From JASLDZ01 sp965199975 (lineage in GTDB: Bacteria; Pseudomonadota; Alphaproteobacteria; Caulobacterales; Caulobacteraceae): a stretch of DNA of 64,000 nucleotides. The stretch lies in assembly GCA_965199975.1 (NCBI GenBank), contig OZ241340.1, positions 1,116,001 to 1,180,000 of the forward strand, in the 5' to 3' direction. The notes beneath the pieces were generated by a model. That model had not been told where the DNA came from, made no database searches, and worked only from the letters and a program-made list of their open reading frames with translations. Positions 34,164 to 42,255 of this stretch are shown here, in pieces; position 1 is the stretch's first letter, and each line of letters starts with the position of its first letter. Position numbers and translations under genes: made by a program.

Positions 34164-35135
34164 TCAGCAGATGGGGCCGAGCCCCGCGGCGGCGTAGATG
34201 GCGTCGGTGGCGCGCATCTGGTCGATGGCGTCGCGTCCGCCGGTGAGCGGCGCGGCGCGGCCGGCGCTGACCGCCACGAGGTGGTCGAGCTGGAAGGCGT
34301 AGGTGGGGCGCGGGTCGAGGGGAACCTCCCCGCGTGATCCGTCGGCGCCGGTGAAGCGAAGCGCCCCGAAGGCGTGGGGGGACACATAGTTGTCGAACTC
34401 GGCCCGGCCGCGGTCGCCTTCCAGTACCAGGAGGGCGCGGCGGGGGCGGGTCATGTCGCAGGCGAGCTCCGCTTCCACCTCGCCGAAGCGCAGGTGCGCG
34501 CGGGTGGAGGCGTCGACGCCCGAGCGCACCTCGCAGCGCGCCTCCAGCACCTGAGGCTCGACGGCGAGAAGGGTGCGCAGCGCGTGCAGGGCGTAGCCGC
34601 CGAGGTCCATCAGCGCGCCGCCGCCCAGCGGGCGGATCCAGCGCAGCTCGCCGGAGCGCTCGGCGATCTCGGCGTCGAACACCGCGGAGGCGCGGCGCAG
34701 TCGGCCGAGGCGACCGTCGGCGACCCAGCGCTGAAGGGTCAGGAAGGCGGGGTGGAAGCGGTAGTGGAAGGCCTCCAGCAGCGGCCGCTCCGCCGCCTGC
34801 GCCGCCGCGACCATGGCGAGGGCGTGCCCGGCGTTGAGCGCGAAGGGCTTCTCGACCAGCTGCGCCTTGCCCGCCGCCGCTGCGGCGCGCGACCATTCCA
34901 GGTGCTCGGAGGGCGGCAGGGCGCTGTAGACCGCGTCCACATCGTCGCGGGCGAGGAGGGCCGCGTAGCCCGCCACCGCGGCGGGGATGGCGTGCTCGGC
35001 GGCGAAGGCCCGCGCCTTGGCGAGGTCGCGCGCGGCCACCGCGGTGACCGCCACGTCGTCGCGACCGCGGGCGACTGCGATCACCGCCTTGGGGGCGATG
35101 CGCGAGGCGCCCAGGAGCCCGATGCGCAGCGTCAC
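34164..35135 (-). CDS. Gfo/Idh/MocA-family NAD(P)-dependent oxidoreductase
   Basis: This 323-residue protein starts at the GTG at 35135. It has an N-terminal Rossmann domain (IGLLGASRIAPKAVI), the family motif VEKPFAL around residue 94, and the C-terminal beta-sheet domain with GGGALMDLGGYALHALR. Family members oxidise sugars, inositol or related polyols; the substrate here is unknown. The GTG overlaps the stop of the Cys-rich feo protein by four bases, placing an oxidoreductase at the end of the ferrous iron operon, which is unexpected and may simply reflect dense packing. Confidence 0.85.
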   Translation of the reverse strand: MTLRIGLLGASRIAPKAVIAVARGRDDVAVTAVAARDLAKARAFAAEHAIPAAVAGYAALLARDDVDAVYSALPPSEHLEWSRAAAAAGKAQLVEKPFALNAGHALAMVAAAQAAERPLLEAFHYRFHPAFLTLQRWVADGRLGRLRRASAVFDAEIAERSGELRWIRPLGGGALMDLGGYALHALRTLLAVEPQVLEARCEVRSGVDASTRAHLRFGEVEAELACDMTRPRRALLVLEGDRGRAEFDNYVSPHAFGALRFTGADGSRGEVPLDPRPTYAFQLDHLVAVSAGRAAPLTGGRDAIDQMRATDAIYAAAGLGPIC

Positions 35136-35374
35136 CCGCAGCCGCAGCCTGGGCCGCAGTCCTTGGCGGCGGAGGCGGGGCGGCCATCGAGCTCCACCGC
35201 CTGAAGGCCCTCGACGCCGCCGGCGGCCAGCGGCGCGGCGGCCGTGCGCCGCGCCTGCGAGCCGCGCGGCAGGAGGCGCGCCACGCGCTGGCGCAGGCCC
35301 GCGGGGGCGAAGGTCCACACCAGCCACAGGGCGGCTCCGGCCACCACCACGTCGACGACCGCCTGCTGGATCAT
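35132..35374 (-). CDS. Small Cys-rich FeoB-associated membrane protein
   Basis: This 80-residue protein begins with MIQQAVVDVVVAGAALWLVWTF, a single membrane helix, and ends in KDCGPGCGCG. This matches the pattern of small FeoB-associated Cys-rich proteins, which follow feoB in many bacteria and are thought to assist or sense ferrous iron. Its ATG overlaps the feoB stop (ATGA), and its own stop overlaps the oxidoreductase start. Confidence 0.8.
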   Translation of the reverse strand: MIQQAVVDVVVAGAALWLVWTFAPAGLRQRVARLLPRGSQARRTAAAPLAAGGVEGLQAVELDGRPASAAKDCGPGCGCG

Positions 35375-37266
35375 CGCGTCATCGCCCAGGTGGCCAGGTG
35401 GAAGACCAGGAAGCTCGCCGCGTAGGCCAGGGCGCTCATGTAGGCCACCATCACCAGGGGCCACACCCACGAGGCGGTCTCGCGACGCACCACGCTGAGG
35501 GTGGAGGCGCACTGCGGCGCGAACACGAACCAGGCGAGGAGGGAGAGCGCGGTGGGGGTCGACCAGTGGTGCTGCAGCACCGAGCCCAGCGCGCCCGTCG
35601 ACTCGCCGCCCGCCGCCACGGCGTAGACGGTGCCCAGCGTGGCCACCACCACCTCGCGCGCGGCGAAGGCGGGGATCAGCGCCAGGGCGATGGTCCAGTC
35701 GAATCCGATGGGCTTGAAGACGGGCGCGAGCGCGTGGCCGATGATGCCGGCATAGCTGTAGTCGATGGCCGGTCCGGTCGCGCCCGGCGGCGGCCCCGGG
35801 GTCGAGCTCAGCCACCAGATCACCACCATGATCGCCAGGATGGTGGTGCCCGCGCGGGTCAGGAACGAGCGGGCGCGGGTGTAGACGCCCTGAAGAACGT
35901 TGCCGATGGAGGGCGCCTTGTAGCTCGGGAGCTCCATCAGGAAAGGCTCGCTCACCCCGCGCCAGAAGAACCGCCGCGTCACCGCCGCCACCGCCAGCGC
36001 CGAGCCGATGCCGGCGGCGTAGAGCCCGAACATCACCAGGCCACGCAGGTCGATCACGCCCGCATAGACCTTGTGCGGCACGAAGGCCGAGATGATCAGC
36101 GTGTAGACCGGGATGCGCGCCGAGCAGGTCATCAGCGGCGCGATGAGGATGGTGGTCAGCCGGTCGCGCCTGTTGTCAATCACCCGCGTCGACATGATGC
36201 CGGGGATGGCGCAGGCGAAGCTGGAGAGCAGCGGGATGAACGCTCGCCCGTGCAGGCCCGCGCCGCCCATCATCCGGTCCATCAGGAAGGCGGCGCGGCC
36301 CATGTAGCCGGTGTCCTCCAGGAGGATGATGAAGAAGAACAGGATGACGATCTGCGGCAGGAAGACGATGACGCTGCCCACGCCCGCGATCACCCCGTCG
36401 GCCAAAAGCGCGCGCAGCGGCCCCGCGGGCATCACCGCCTTCACGCCCGTCCCCAGCTCGCCGAACAGATAGGTGAGCGCGTCCATCAGCGGCTGCGCCC
36501 AGGCGAACACGGCCTGGAACATGACGAAGAGGATGGCCAGCAGGATCAGGAGGCCCGCCACCGGCTGCAGCAGAACCGCATCCAGCCGGCCTGTCCAGGT
36601 GTCGGGCAAGCTGGGCGGGGTGACGCAGGCCTTGAGGATGCGCTCGGCCTCGCGGTGAGAGGCGCGGATCGCCGAGGCGTCGGGAGTGCGCCAGCCCGCT
36701 GCGCCGGTGGCGGCCACGCCGCACCCTTCCATTTCGCAGAGCAGGCGGTCGATACCGCGCTTGCGGGTGGCGACGGTTGTGACCACGGGGCAGCCCAGCT
36801 CGGCCGAGAGGCGCGCCGTGTCGATGCCGAAGCCCTGGCGCTCGGCGATGTCGATCATGTTGAGCGCCAGCACCATGGGCCGGCCCACCTCGCGCAGCTC
36901 GAGGATCAGGCGCAGCACCAGGCGCAGGTTGGTCGCGTCGGCCACGCAGACCAGCACGTCGGGCTCGTCCTCGCCCTCCAGCCGGCCGAGCACGACGTCG
37001 CGCGTGACCTCCTCGTCGGGTGAGCGGGCGCGTAGCGAGTAGGTGCCCGGCAGATCGATGATGCGCACGTGGCCGCCGGAGGGGAGGGCGGTTGAACCCT
37101 CCTTCCGCTCGACGGTGACGCCGGGGTAGTTGGCCACCTTCTGGCGGGTGCCGGTGAGCGCGTTGAACAGCGCGGTCTTGCCGGAGTTGGGATTGCCCAC
37201 CAGCGCCGCGCGCAGCGGGCGGGTGCGCGCCAGCGGCGCCGGCTCGGCCATGGTTGAGGCGCTCAT
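35371..37266 (-). CDS. feoB: Ferrous iron transporter FeoB
   Basis: This 631-residue GTP-gated ferrous iron permease of the inner membrane has an N-terminal G domain with G1 GNPNSGKT, the switch region ANYPGVTVERKEG, G3 DLPGTYSL and G4 ALNMID. The membrane domain (about 250-631) has the duplicated Gate region with GFMGRAAFLMDR-like (GYMGRAAFLMDR), CAIPGIMSTRVI and a second half containing AAREVVVATLGTVYAV. The start ATG is 37266; the frame is open upstream but overlaps feoA. Shorter than the 770-residue Escherichia coli FeoB but typical of alphaproteobacteria. Confidence 0.96.
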   Translation of the reverse strand: MSASTMAEPAPLARTRPLRAALVGNPNSGKTALFNALTGTRQKVANYPGVTVERKEGSTALPSGGHVRIIDLPGTYSLRARSPDEEVTRDVVLGRLEGEDEPDVLVCVADATNLRLVLRLILELREVGRPMVLALNMIDIAERQGFGIDTARLSAELGCPVVTTVATRKRGIDRLLCEMEGCGVAATGAAGWRTPDASAIRASHREAERILKACVTPPSLPDTWTGRLDAVLLQPVAGLLILLAILFVMFQAVFAWAQPLMDALTYLFGELGTGVKAVMPAGPLRALLADGVIAGVGSVIVFLPQIVILFFFIILLEDTGYMGRAAFLMDRMMGGAGLHGRAFIPLLSSFACAIPGIMSTRVIDNRRDRLTTILIAPLMTCSARIPVYTLIISAFVPHKVYAGVIDLRGLVMFGLYAAGIGSALAVAAVTRRFFWRGVSEPFLMELPSYKAPSIGNVLQGVYTRARSFLTRAGTTILAIMVVIWWLSSTPGPPPGATGPAIDYSYAGIIGHALAPVFKPIGFDWTIALALIPAFAAREVVVATLGTVYAVAAGGESTGALGSVLQHHWSTPTALSLLAWFVFAPQCASTLSVVRRETASWVWPLVMVAYMSALAYAASFLVFHLATWAMTR

Positions 37267-37276
37267 GGCGCGCGCG

Positions 37277-37591
37277 TCAGCCCTGCAGTCGGACGAGGAT
37301 GTCGGCGGCCTCGCGGCGGCGCAACGCCACGCGGGTGTCATCCACCCGCACGGCCAGCGGATCGCGGCCGAACAGGCCCTCGTGCAGCACGCTGATCTTG
37401 GCGCCCTCCACGAAGCCGATCTCCAGGAGGCGCCGCTCTAGCTCGTCCTGGTGCACGCCGTGCCCGTCCTCGGGGCCGTGCAGGTGCGGGGCGTGGCAGC
37501 CGACGCCGACGCCCACCACCACGCCGTGATCGCCGCGCCGCGTCTGCGAGAGGGGGACGACGCGCAGGCTGGAGGCTTCGGCGTCGATCAT
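37277..37591 (-). CDS. feoA: FeoA-like protein with His-rich insert
   Basis: FeoA is a small SH3-like cytoplasmic partner of FeoB. From ATG 37591 the protein has 104 residues, longer than the usual 75-85. The N-terminal strand SLRVVPLSQ and the C-terminal core RLLEIGFVEGAKISVLHEGLFGRDPLAVRVDDTRVALRRREAADILV are standard. The extra length is a His-rich loop (about residues 34-55, with CHAPHLHGPEDGHGVH) that could bind metal. It lies ten bases upstream of feoB. No Fur or FNR-type operator was obvious upstream. Confidence 0.88.
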   Translation of the reverse strand: MIDAEASSLRVVPLSQTRRGDHGVVVGVGVGCHAPHLHGPEDGHGVHQDELERRLLEIGFVEGAKISVLHEGLFGRDPLAVRVDDTRVALRRREAADILVRLQG

Positions 37592-37654
37592 GCGAAGCGA
37601 TATCAGCCCGCGCGCCCGCGATTGCAAGCGGTTCTCACTCGCTGGGCGAGGCGC

Positions 37655-37987
37655 TCAGTGCGGCAGGAGGGTGTGGCCGTTGGCCAGCGCCAAGGTGTAG
37701 AGGCCACCCGCCGCGAGCGCGATCACCAGAACGCCCCACCAGCGAGGGGTGATGAGCTGGGTTCCGTGCAGGAGGGAGATGTCCTCCCCGCGCGCCTGCC
37801 GCTCCTCGCGGTAGCCGGGAATGAACAGCAAGGCCACGCCGAGCACCAGAGCGGCCGGACCGAAGAGCGCGCCTTTCAGCAGGAAGCGGCCTTCGTGCAC
37901 GCCCTGGTCCTCGATGATCCAGATCAGCACGAGCCCAATGGCGATCATCAGCAGCCCGCCGATCCGCCGCTTGATCTCCGGCCGCAT
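37655..37987 (-). CDS. Hypothetical inner-membrane protein
   Basis: This 110-residue protein has three probable membrane helices (IGGLLMIAIGLVLIWII, FGPAALVLGVALLFIPG and WWGVLVIALAAGGLYTLAL) and a short cytoplasmic loop with REERQARGEDISLLHG. ATG 37987 is preferred because AGGGAG lies just upstream, while the open frame extends seven codons further. No family recognised. It sits between feoA and the divergent gyrA. Confidence 0.7.
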   Translation of the reverse strand: MRPEIKRRIGGLLMIAIGLVLIWIIEDQGVHEGRFLLKGALFGPAALVLGVALLFIPGYREERQARGEDISLLHGTQLITPRWWGVLVIALAAGGLYTLALANGHTLLPH

Positions 37988-38113
37988 CGCCGCCTCCCTG
38001 ATCGCCACCCGCGAAGACGCTGTTTTTGCCCCGCCGGGGCGTGGATGCTAGAGCTTACCGCACCGCGCGCACGTTGATTCCGACATTCCGGCGCGCCTCC
38101 ACCGGACCCGCTC

Positions 38114-40879
38114 TTGCCCGACGACCTGCCCCTGCCGCCCGAAAACGCCGGCGGCGTGACGCCCGTCGCCATCGAGGACGAGCTCAAGCGCTCTTACCTC
38201 GACTACGCCATGAGCGTGATCGTCAGCCGCGCGCTGCCCGACGTGCGCGACGGGCTGAAGCCCGTGCACCGGCGCATCCTCTATTCCATGCACGAGCTGG
38301 GGATGACGCCCGACAAGGGCTATTCCAAGTGCGCGCGCGTGGTGGGCGACGTGCTGGCCCGCTTCCATCCCCACGGCGACCAGTCGGTGTACGACGCGCT
38401 GGTGCGCATGGCGCAGCCCTTCTCCATGGGCGTGCCGCTGGTCGACGGGCAGGGCAACTTCGGCTCGGTGGACAACGATCCCGCAGCCTCCATGCGCTAC
38501 ACCGAGGCGCGGATGACGAAGGCGGCCATGGCGCTCCTGGCCGACATCGACCGCGACACCGTCGACTTCCGCCCCAACTACGACGAGCGGGAGGAGGAGC
38601 CGACGGTGCTCCCCGCGCGCATCCCCAACCTGCTGGTCAACGGCTCGGGCGGGATTGCGGTGGGAATGGCCACCAACATCGCGCCGCACAACCTGGGCGA
38701 GATCGTCGACGCCTGCCTGGCGCTGATCGACGACCCGCAGACGCCGATCGAGCGCCTGCTGGAGATCGTGCCGGGTCCCGACTTCCCCACCGGCGGCGAG
38801 ATCATCGGGCGCACCGGCGCGCGCCAGGCGCTGATGACCGGCCGCGGCCCGGTGGTGCTGCGCGGCAAGACCGAGATCGAGACGGTCCGCAAGGATCGCG
38901 AGGCGATCATCGTCACCGAGATCCCCTATCAGGTGAACAAGGCCGCCATGGTCGAGCGCATCGCTGAGCTGGTGCGCGAGAAGCGCGTCGAAGGCGTCAG
39001 CGACCTGCGCGACGAAAGCTCGCGCGAAGGCATGCGCGTGGTGATCGAGCTGAAGCGCGACGCCAGCCCGGACGTGGTGCTGAACCAGCTCTACCGCTTC
39101 ACGCCGCTGCAGACCGCCTTCAACGTCAACGCTCTGGCGCTGAACCGCGGCCGCCCCGAGCAGATGTCGCTGCGCCAGATGCTCGACGCCTTTCTGGCGT
39201 TCCGCGAAGAGGTCGTGGTCCGGCGCACCAAGTTCGAGCTGAACAAGGCGCGCAACCGCTCCCACGTGCTGGTCGGCCTGGCGATCGCCGTGGCCAACAT
39301 CGACGAGTTCATCCGCATCATCCGCTCATCGGCCAACCCGGCGGAGGCGCGCGAGCGGCTGGTCGCCATCGACTGGCCTGCGGGCGACATGCTGCCGCTG
39401 ATCGCCCTGATCCAGGACCCCCGCACCCAGGTGCGCGAGGGTGGGATCGTGCGGCTTTCCGATGAGCAGGCGCGCGCCATACTGGCGCTGACCCTCTCGC
39501 GCCTCACCGGCCTCGGCCGCGAGGAGATCACCGAGGAGGCGCAAGGGCTGGCGGGCGACATCCGCGGCTATCTGGAGATCCTGGGTTCGCGCGAGCGGAT
39601 CATGGGCATCGTGCGCGAAGAACTCGTGGAGGTGCGCGCCCAGTTCGCCATCCCGCGGCGCACGGCCATGGTCGAGGGCGACTACGAGGTCGAGGACGAG
39701 GACCTGATCCCGCGCGAGGAGATGGTCGTCACCGTCACCTACGGCGGCTACGTCAAGCGCACGCCGCTCTCGGCCTACCGCACCCAGCACCGGGGCGGGA
39801 AGGGCCGTTCGGGCATGAGCATGAAGGACGAGGACGCCATCGTGCGCGTCTTTTCGGCCTCGACGCACGCGCCGGTGCTGTTCTTCTCGTCGGAGGGCAA
39901 GGTCTACAAGCTCAAGGTGTGGAAGCTGCCCAACACCGCGGCCAATGCGCGGGGGCGTTCGTTCAACAACCTGCTGCCGCTGGTCGGCGGTGAGCGCATC
40001 ACCACCATCCTTCCCTTGCCCGAGGACGAGGCGCAGTGGTCGAGCCTGGACGTGATGTTCGCCACCACCACGGGCGGGGTGCGCCGCAACAAGCTCAGCG
40101 ACTTCACCAACGTCAACCGCGCCGGCAAGATCGCCATGAAGCTGGACGAGGGCCAGCACCTGGTCGGCGTGGCCATCTGCAACGCGGGGCAGGACGTGTT
40201 CCTGACAACCGCGCTCGGCCGTTGCATCCGCTTCGAGGTGGAGGACGTGCGCGTCTTCGCCGGCCGCGATTCCACGGGCGTGCGCGGCATCCGCCTGACG
40301 GACCACGACGCGGTGATCTCCATGGCCATCCTGCGCCACGTGAGCGCCACCGCCGTCGAGCGCGCCGCCTACCTGCGCTATGCGGCCCAGCAGCGCGCCG
40401 CGCGCGGCGAGGCGGAGGACGCCGAGGGCGAGGTCGCCGAAGCCGAGGAGATCGAGGCGGAGGAGGGTGTGGAGCCCGGCGCCGAGGGCGAGGTCTCCAC
40501 CGATCGGCTGATCGAGCTCGGGGCGGCCGATCAGCTGATCCTCACCGTCACCGACAGCGGCCTGGGCAAGCGCACCTCGGCGTTCGACTACCGCGTCACC
40601 GGCCGGGGCGGGCAGGGGCTGACCGCCTACAATCTCGCCCGCATGGCCGGTGGTCGGCTCGCTGCGAGCTTCCCGGTGGAGGAGGACGACGAGGCCCTGC
40701 TCGTCACCGACGCGGGCCAGCTGATCCGCATCCCCGTCACCCAGGTGCGCATCGCGGCGCGCGCCACCGGCGGCGTCTTCATCCTGCGCACCTCGGGCGA
40801 GGAGCGCGTGGTCTCCGTCGAGCGGCTGGAGGCCGAGGCGGCGGAAGATGAGGCCGAGGTCGAGGTTGGCGACGCGTGA
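38114..40879 (+). CDS. gyrA: DNA gyrase subunit A
   Basis: GyrA is the breakage-reunion subunit of DNA gyrase. The 921-residue protein starts at TTG 38114. The catalytic Tyr129 lies in AASMRYTEAR. The quinolone-resistance region reads HPHGDQSVYD, with Gln90 at the position of Escherichia coli Ser83 and Asp94 at Asp87. The GyrA box is QHRGGKGRSG. An acidic Glu/Ala-rich insert (about 755-795) interrupts the C-terminal pinwheel, a feature seen in alphaproteobacterial GyrA. The tail is also acidic. Confidence 0.97.
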   Translation: MPDDLPLPPENAGGVTPVAIEDELKRSYLDYAMSVIVSRALPDVRDGLKPVHRRILYSMHELGMTPDKGYSKCARVVGDVLARFHPHGDQSVYDALVRMAQPFSMGVPLVDGQGNFGSVDNDPAASMRYTEARMTKAAMALLADIDRDTVDFRPNYDEREEEPTVLPARIPNLLVNGSGGIAVGMATNIAPHNLGEIVDACLALIDDPQTPIERLLEIVPGPDFPTGGEIIGRTGARQALMTGRGPVVLRGKTEIETVRKDREAIIVTEIPYQVNKAAMVERIAELVREKRVEGVSDLRDESSREGMRVVIELKRDASPDVVLNQLYRFTPLQTAFNVNALALNRGRPEQMSLRQMLDAFLAFREEVVVRRTKFELNKARNRSHVLVGLAIAVANIDEFIRIIRSSANPAEARERLVAIDWPAGDMLPLIALIQDPRTQVREGGIVRLSDEQARAILALTLSRLTGLGREEITEEAQGLAGDIRGYLEILGSRERIMGIVREELVEVRAQFAIPRRTAMVEGDYEVEDEDLIPREEMVVTVTYGGYVKRTPLSAYRTQHRGGKGRSGMSMKDEDAIVRVFSASTHAPVLFFSSEGKVYKLKVWKLPNTAANARGRSFNNLLPLVGGERITTILPLPEDEAQWSSLDVMFATTTGGVRRNKLSDFTNVNRAGKIAMKLDEGQHLVGVAICNAGQDVFLTTALGRCIRFEVEDVRVFAGRDSTGVRGIRLTDHDAVISMAILRHVSATAVERAAYLRYAAQQRAARGEAEDAEGEVAEAEEIEAEEGVEPGAEGEVSTDRLIELGAADQLILTVTDSGLGKRTSAFDYRVTGRGGQGLTAYNLARMAGGRLAASFPVEEDDEALLVTDAGQLIRIPVTQVRIAARATGGVFILRTSGEERVVSVERLEAEAAEDEAEVEVGDA

Positions 40880-40957
40880 CGCCTCGCGGCCTGCGCAACG
40901 CTTTGGCAAGCGGCGTCGTATAGGGGCCGCTCGGATGGACGCGGACGCGGAGGGCTG

Positions 40958-41449
40958 ATGGAGCGCGTGGGGCTCTACCCGGGGACGTTCGACCCCATCA
41001 CCAACGGCCACCTCGACATCGTGGGCCGCGCGGTGAAGCTCGTCGACCGGCTGGTGATCGGCGTGGCCGAGAACTCCGGCAAGGGCCCCATGTTCTCCAC
41101 GCAGGAGCGGGTGGCGACGGTGCTGCAGGAGACGCGCGAGGTGTGCCACGGCGCGGTGGTCGAGGTGCGGCCGTTCTCGTCGCTGCTCATGCACTTCGCC
41201 GAGGAGGTGGGAGCGCGCGTGATCATCCGCGGCCTGCGCGCGGTGGCCGACTTCGAGTACGAGTTCCAGATGACGGCCATGAACCAGCAGCTCAACCGCG
41301 AGATCGAGACCGTCTTCCTGATGGCCGATCCGCGCCACCAGGCCGTCGCTTCGCGCCTGGTCAAGGAGATCGCGGTGCTGGGCGGCGACGTCTCGGGCTT
41401 CGTCACCCCGCGGGTGGCCGCGGCGCTGCAAGCCAAGGCGGGGCGCTGA
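40958..41449 (+). CDS. coaD: Phosphopantetheine adenylyltransferase
   Basis: CoaD catalyses the penultimate step of coenzyme A synthesis, joining ATP and 4'-phosphopantetheine. The 163-residue protein has the nucleotidyltransferase signature YPGTFDPITNGHLDIV at the N terminus and the FSSLLMHFAEEVGARVIIRGLRAV and SRLVKEIAVLGGDVSGFV segments. Normal length. The stop overlaps the next start as TGATG. Confidence 0.96.
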   Translation: MERVGLYPGTFDPITNGHLDIVGRAVKLVDRLVIGVAENSGKGPMFSTQERVATVLQETREVCHGAVVEVRPFSSLLMHFAEEVGARVIIRGLRAVADFEYEFQMTAMNQQLNREIETVFLMADPRHQAVASRLVKEIAVLGGDVSGFVTPRVAAALQAKAGR

Positions 41450-42255
41450 TGCTGGGCCTCCTGGCCGCCGCGGCGCTGGCGGCCGCGCCGGCGCCCGGGG
41501 CGGGATGGACGCCCGTCGCCCCCGACCGGGTCATGGTGATCGACACCAACAAGGGCCGCATCGTGGTGGTGCTGCAGCCGGAGCTCGCCCCCGCGCACGT
41601 CGTGCAGATGCAGGCGCTGGCGCGCCGCCACTTCTTCGACGGGCAGACCTTCTTCCGCGTCATCGGCCCCTTCATGGACCAGACCGGCGACCCCCTGAAC
41701 ACGGGCGACGAGGGCGGTTCGGACCTGCCCAACCTCAAGGCCGAGTTCACCTTCAAGCGCACGGCCGACACGCCGTTCGCACCCGTGGCCCACCCGCAGG
41801 GCGAGGTCGAGGGCCTCGTGGGCGTCATGCCCGTGGTCAGTCAGCCCGACAGCCTGATGGCGCTGTCCAAGACCCACACCGCCAGCAGCTGGGCGACCTA
41901 TTGCCCCGGAGTCGTCGGCATGGCGCGCGACGAGGGTGAGGACACCGCCAACAGCCAGTTCTTCCTGATGCGCGAGGCCTACCCCTCGCTCGACAAGCGC
42001 TACACCGCCTTCGGCCGCGTGGTGCAGGGCGAGGAGGTGGTGCGCGCCATCAAGACGGGCGAACCGGTCGCGCCGCCGCAAGACCGCATGGTCAGCGTGC
42101 GCCTGGCTTCCGACCTGCCCGCCGCGCAGCGCCCGGAGGTCGCGCTGGCCGATCGCGCCTCCGCGTCGTGGAGCCGGGCGCTCGCCCGGGTGCGGGCCGC
42201 CAAGGGGGCGGACTTCTCCGTCTGCGACGTGCCCGTTCCGGCGCGAGTGCGGTGA
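41449..42255 (+). CDS. Secreted cyclophilin-type peptidyl-prolyl isomerase
   Basis: This 268-residue protein has a short signal peptide (MLGLLAAAALAAAPA) and a cyclophilin domain: VIDTNKGRIVVVLQPELAPAHVV, FFDGQTFFRVIGPFMDQTGDP, GVVGMARDEGEDTANSQFFLM and FGRVVQGEEVV. The catalytic Arg sits in the FFRVI segment. An insertion (about 85-140) between strands is longer than in bacterial PpiA. It likely folds envelope proteins in the periplasm. The frame extends upstream inside coaD, but the ATG at 41449 begins at the signal peptide. Confidence 0.9.
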   Translation: MLGLLAAAALAAAPAPGAGWTPVAPDRVMVIDTNKGRIVVVLQPELAPAHVVQMQALARRHFFDGQTFFRVIGPFMDQTGDPLNTGDEGGSDLPNLKAEFTFKRTADTPFAPVAHPQGEVEGLVGVMPVVSQPDSLMALSKTHTASSWATYCPGVVGMARDEGEDTANSQFFLMREAYPSLDKRYTAFGRVVQGEEVVRAIKTGEPVAPPQDRMVSVRLASDLPAAQRPEVALADRASASWSRALARVRAAKGADFSVCDVPVPARVR

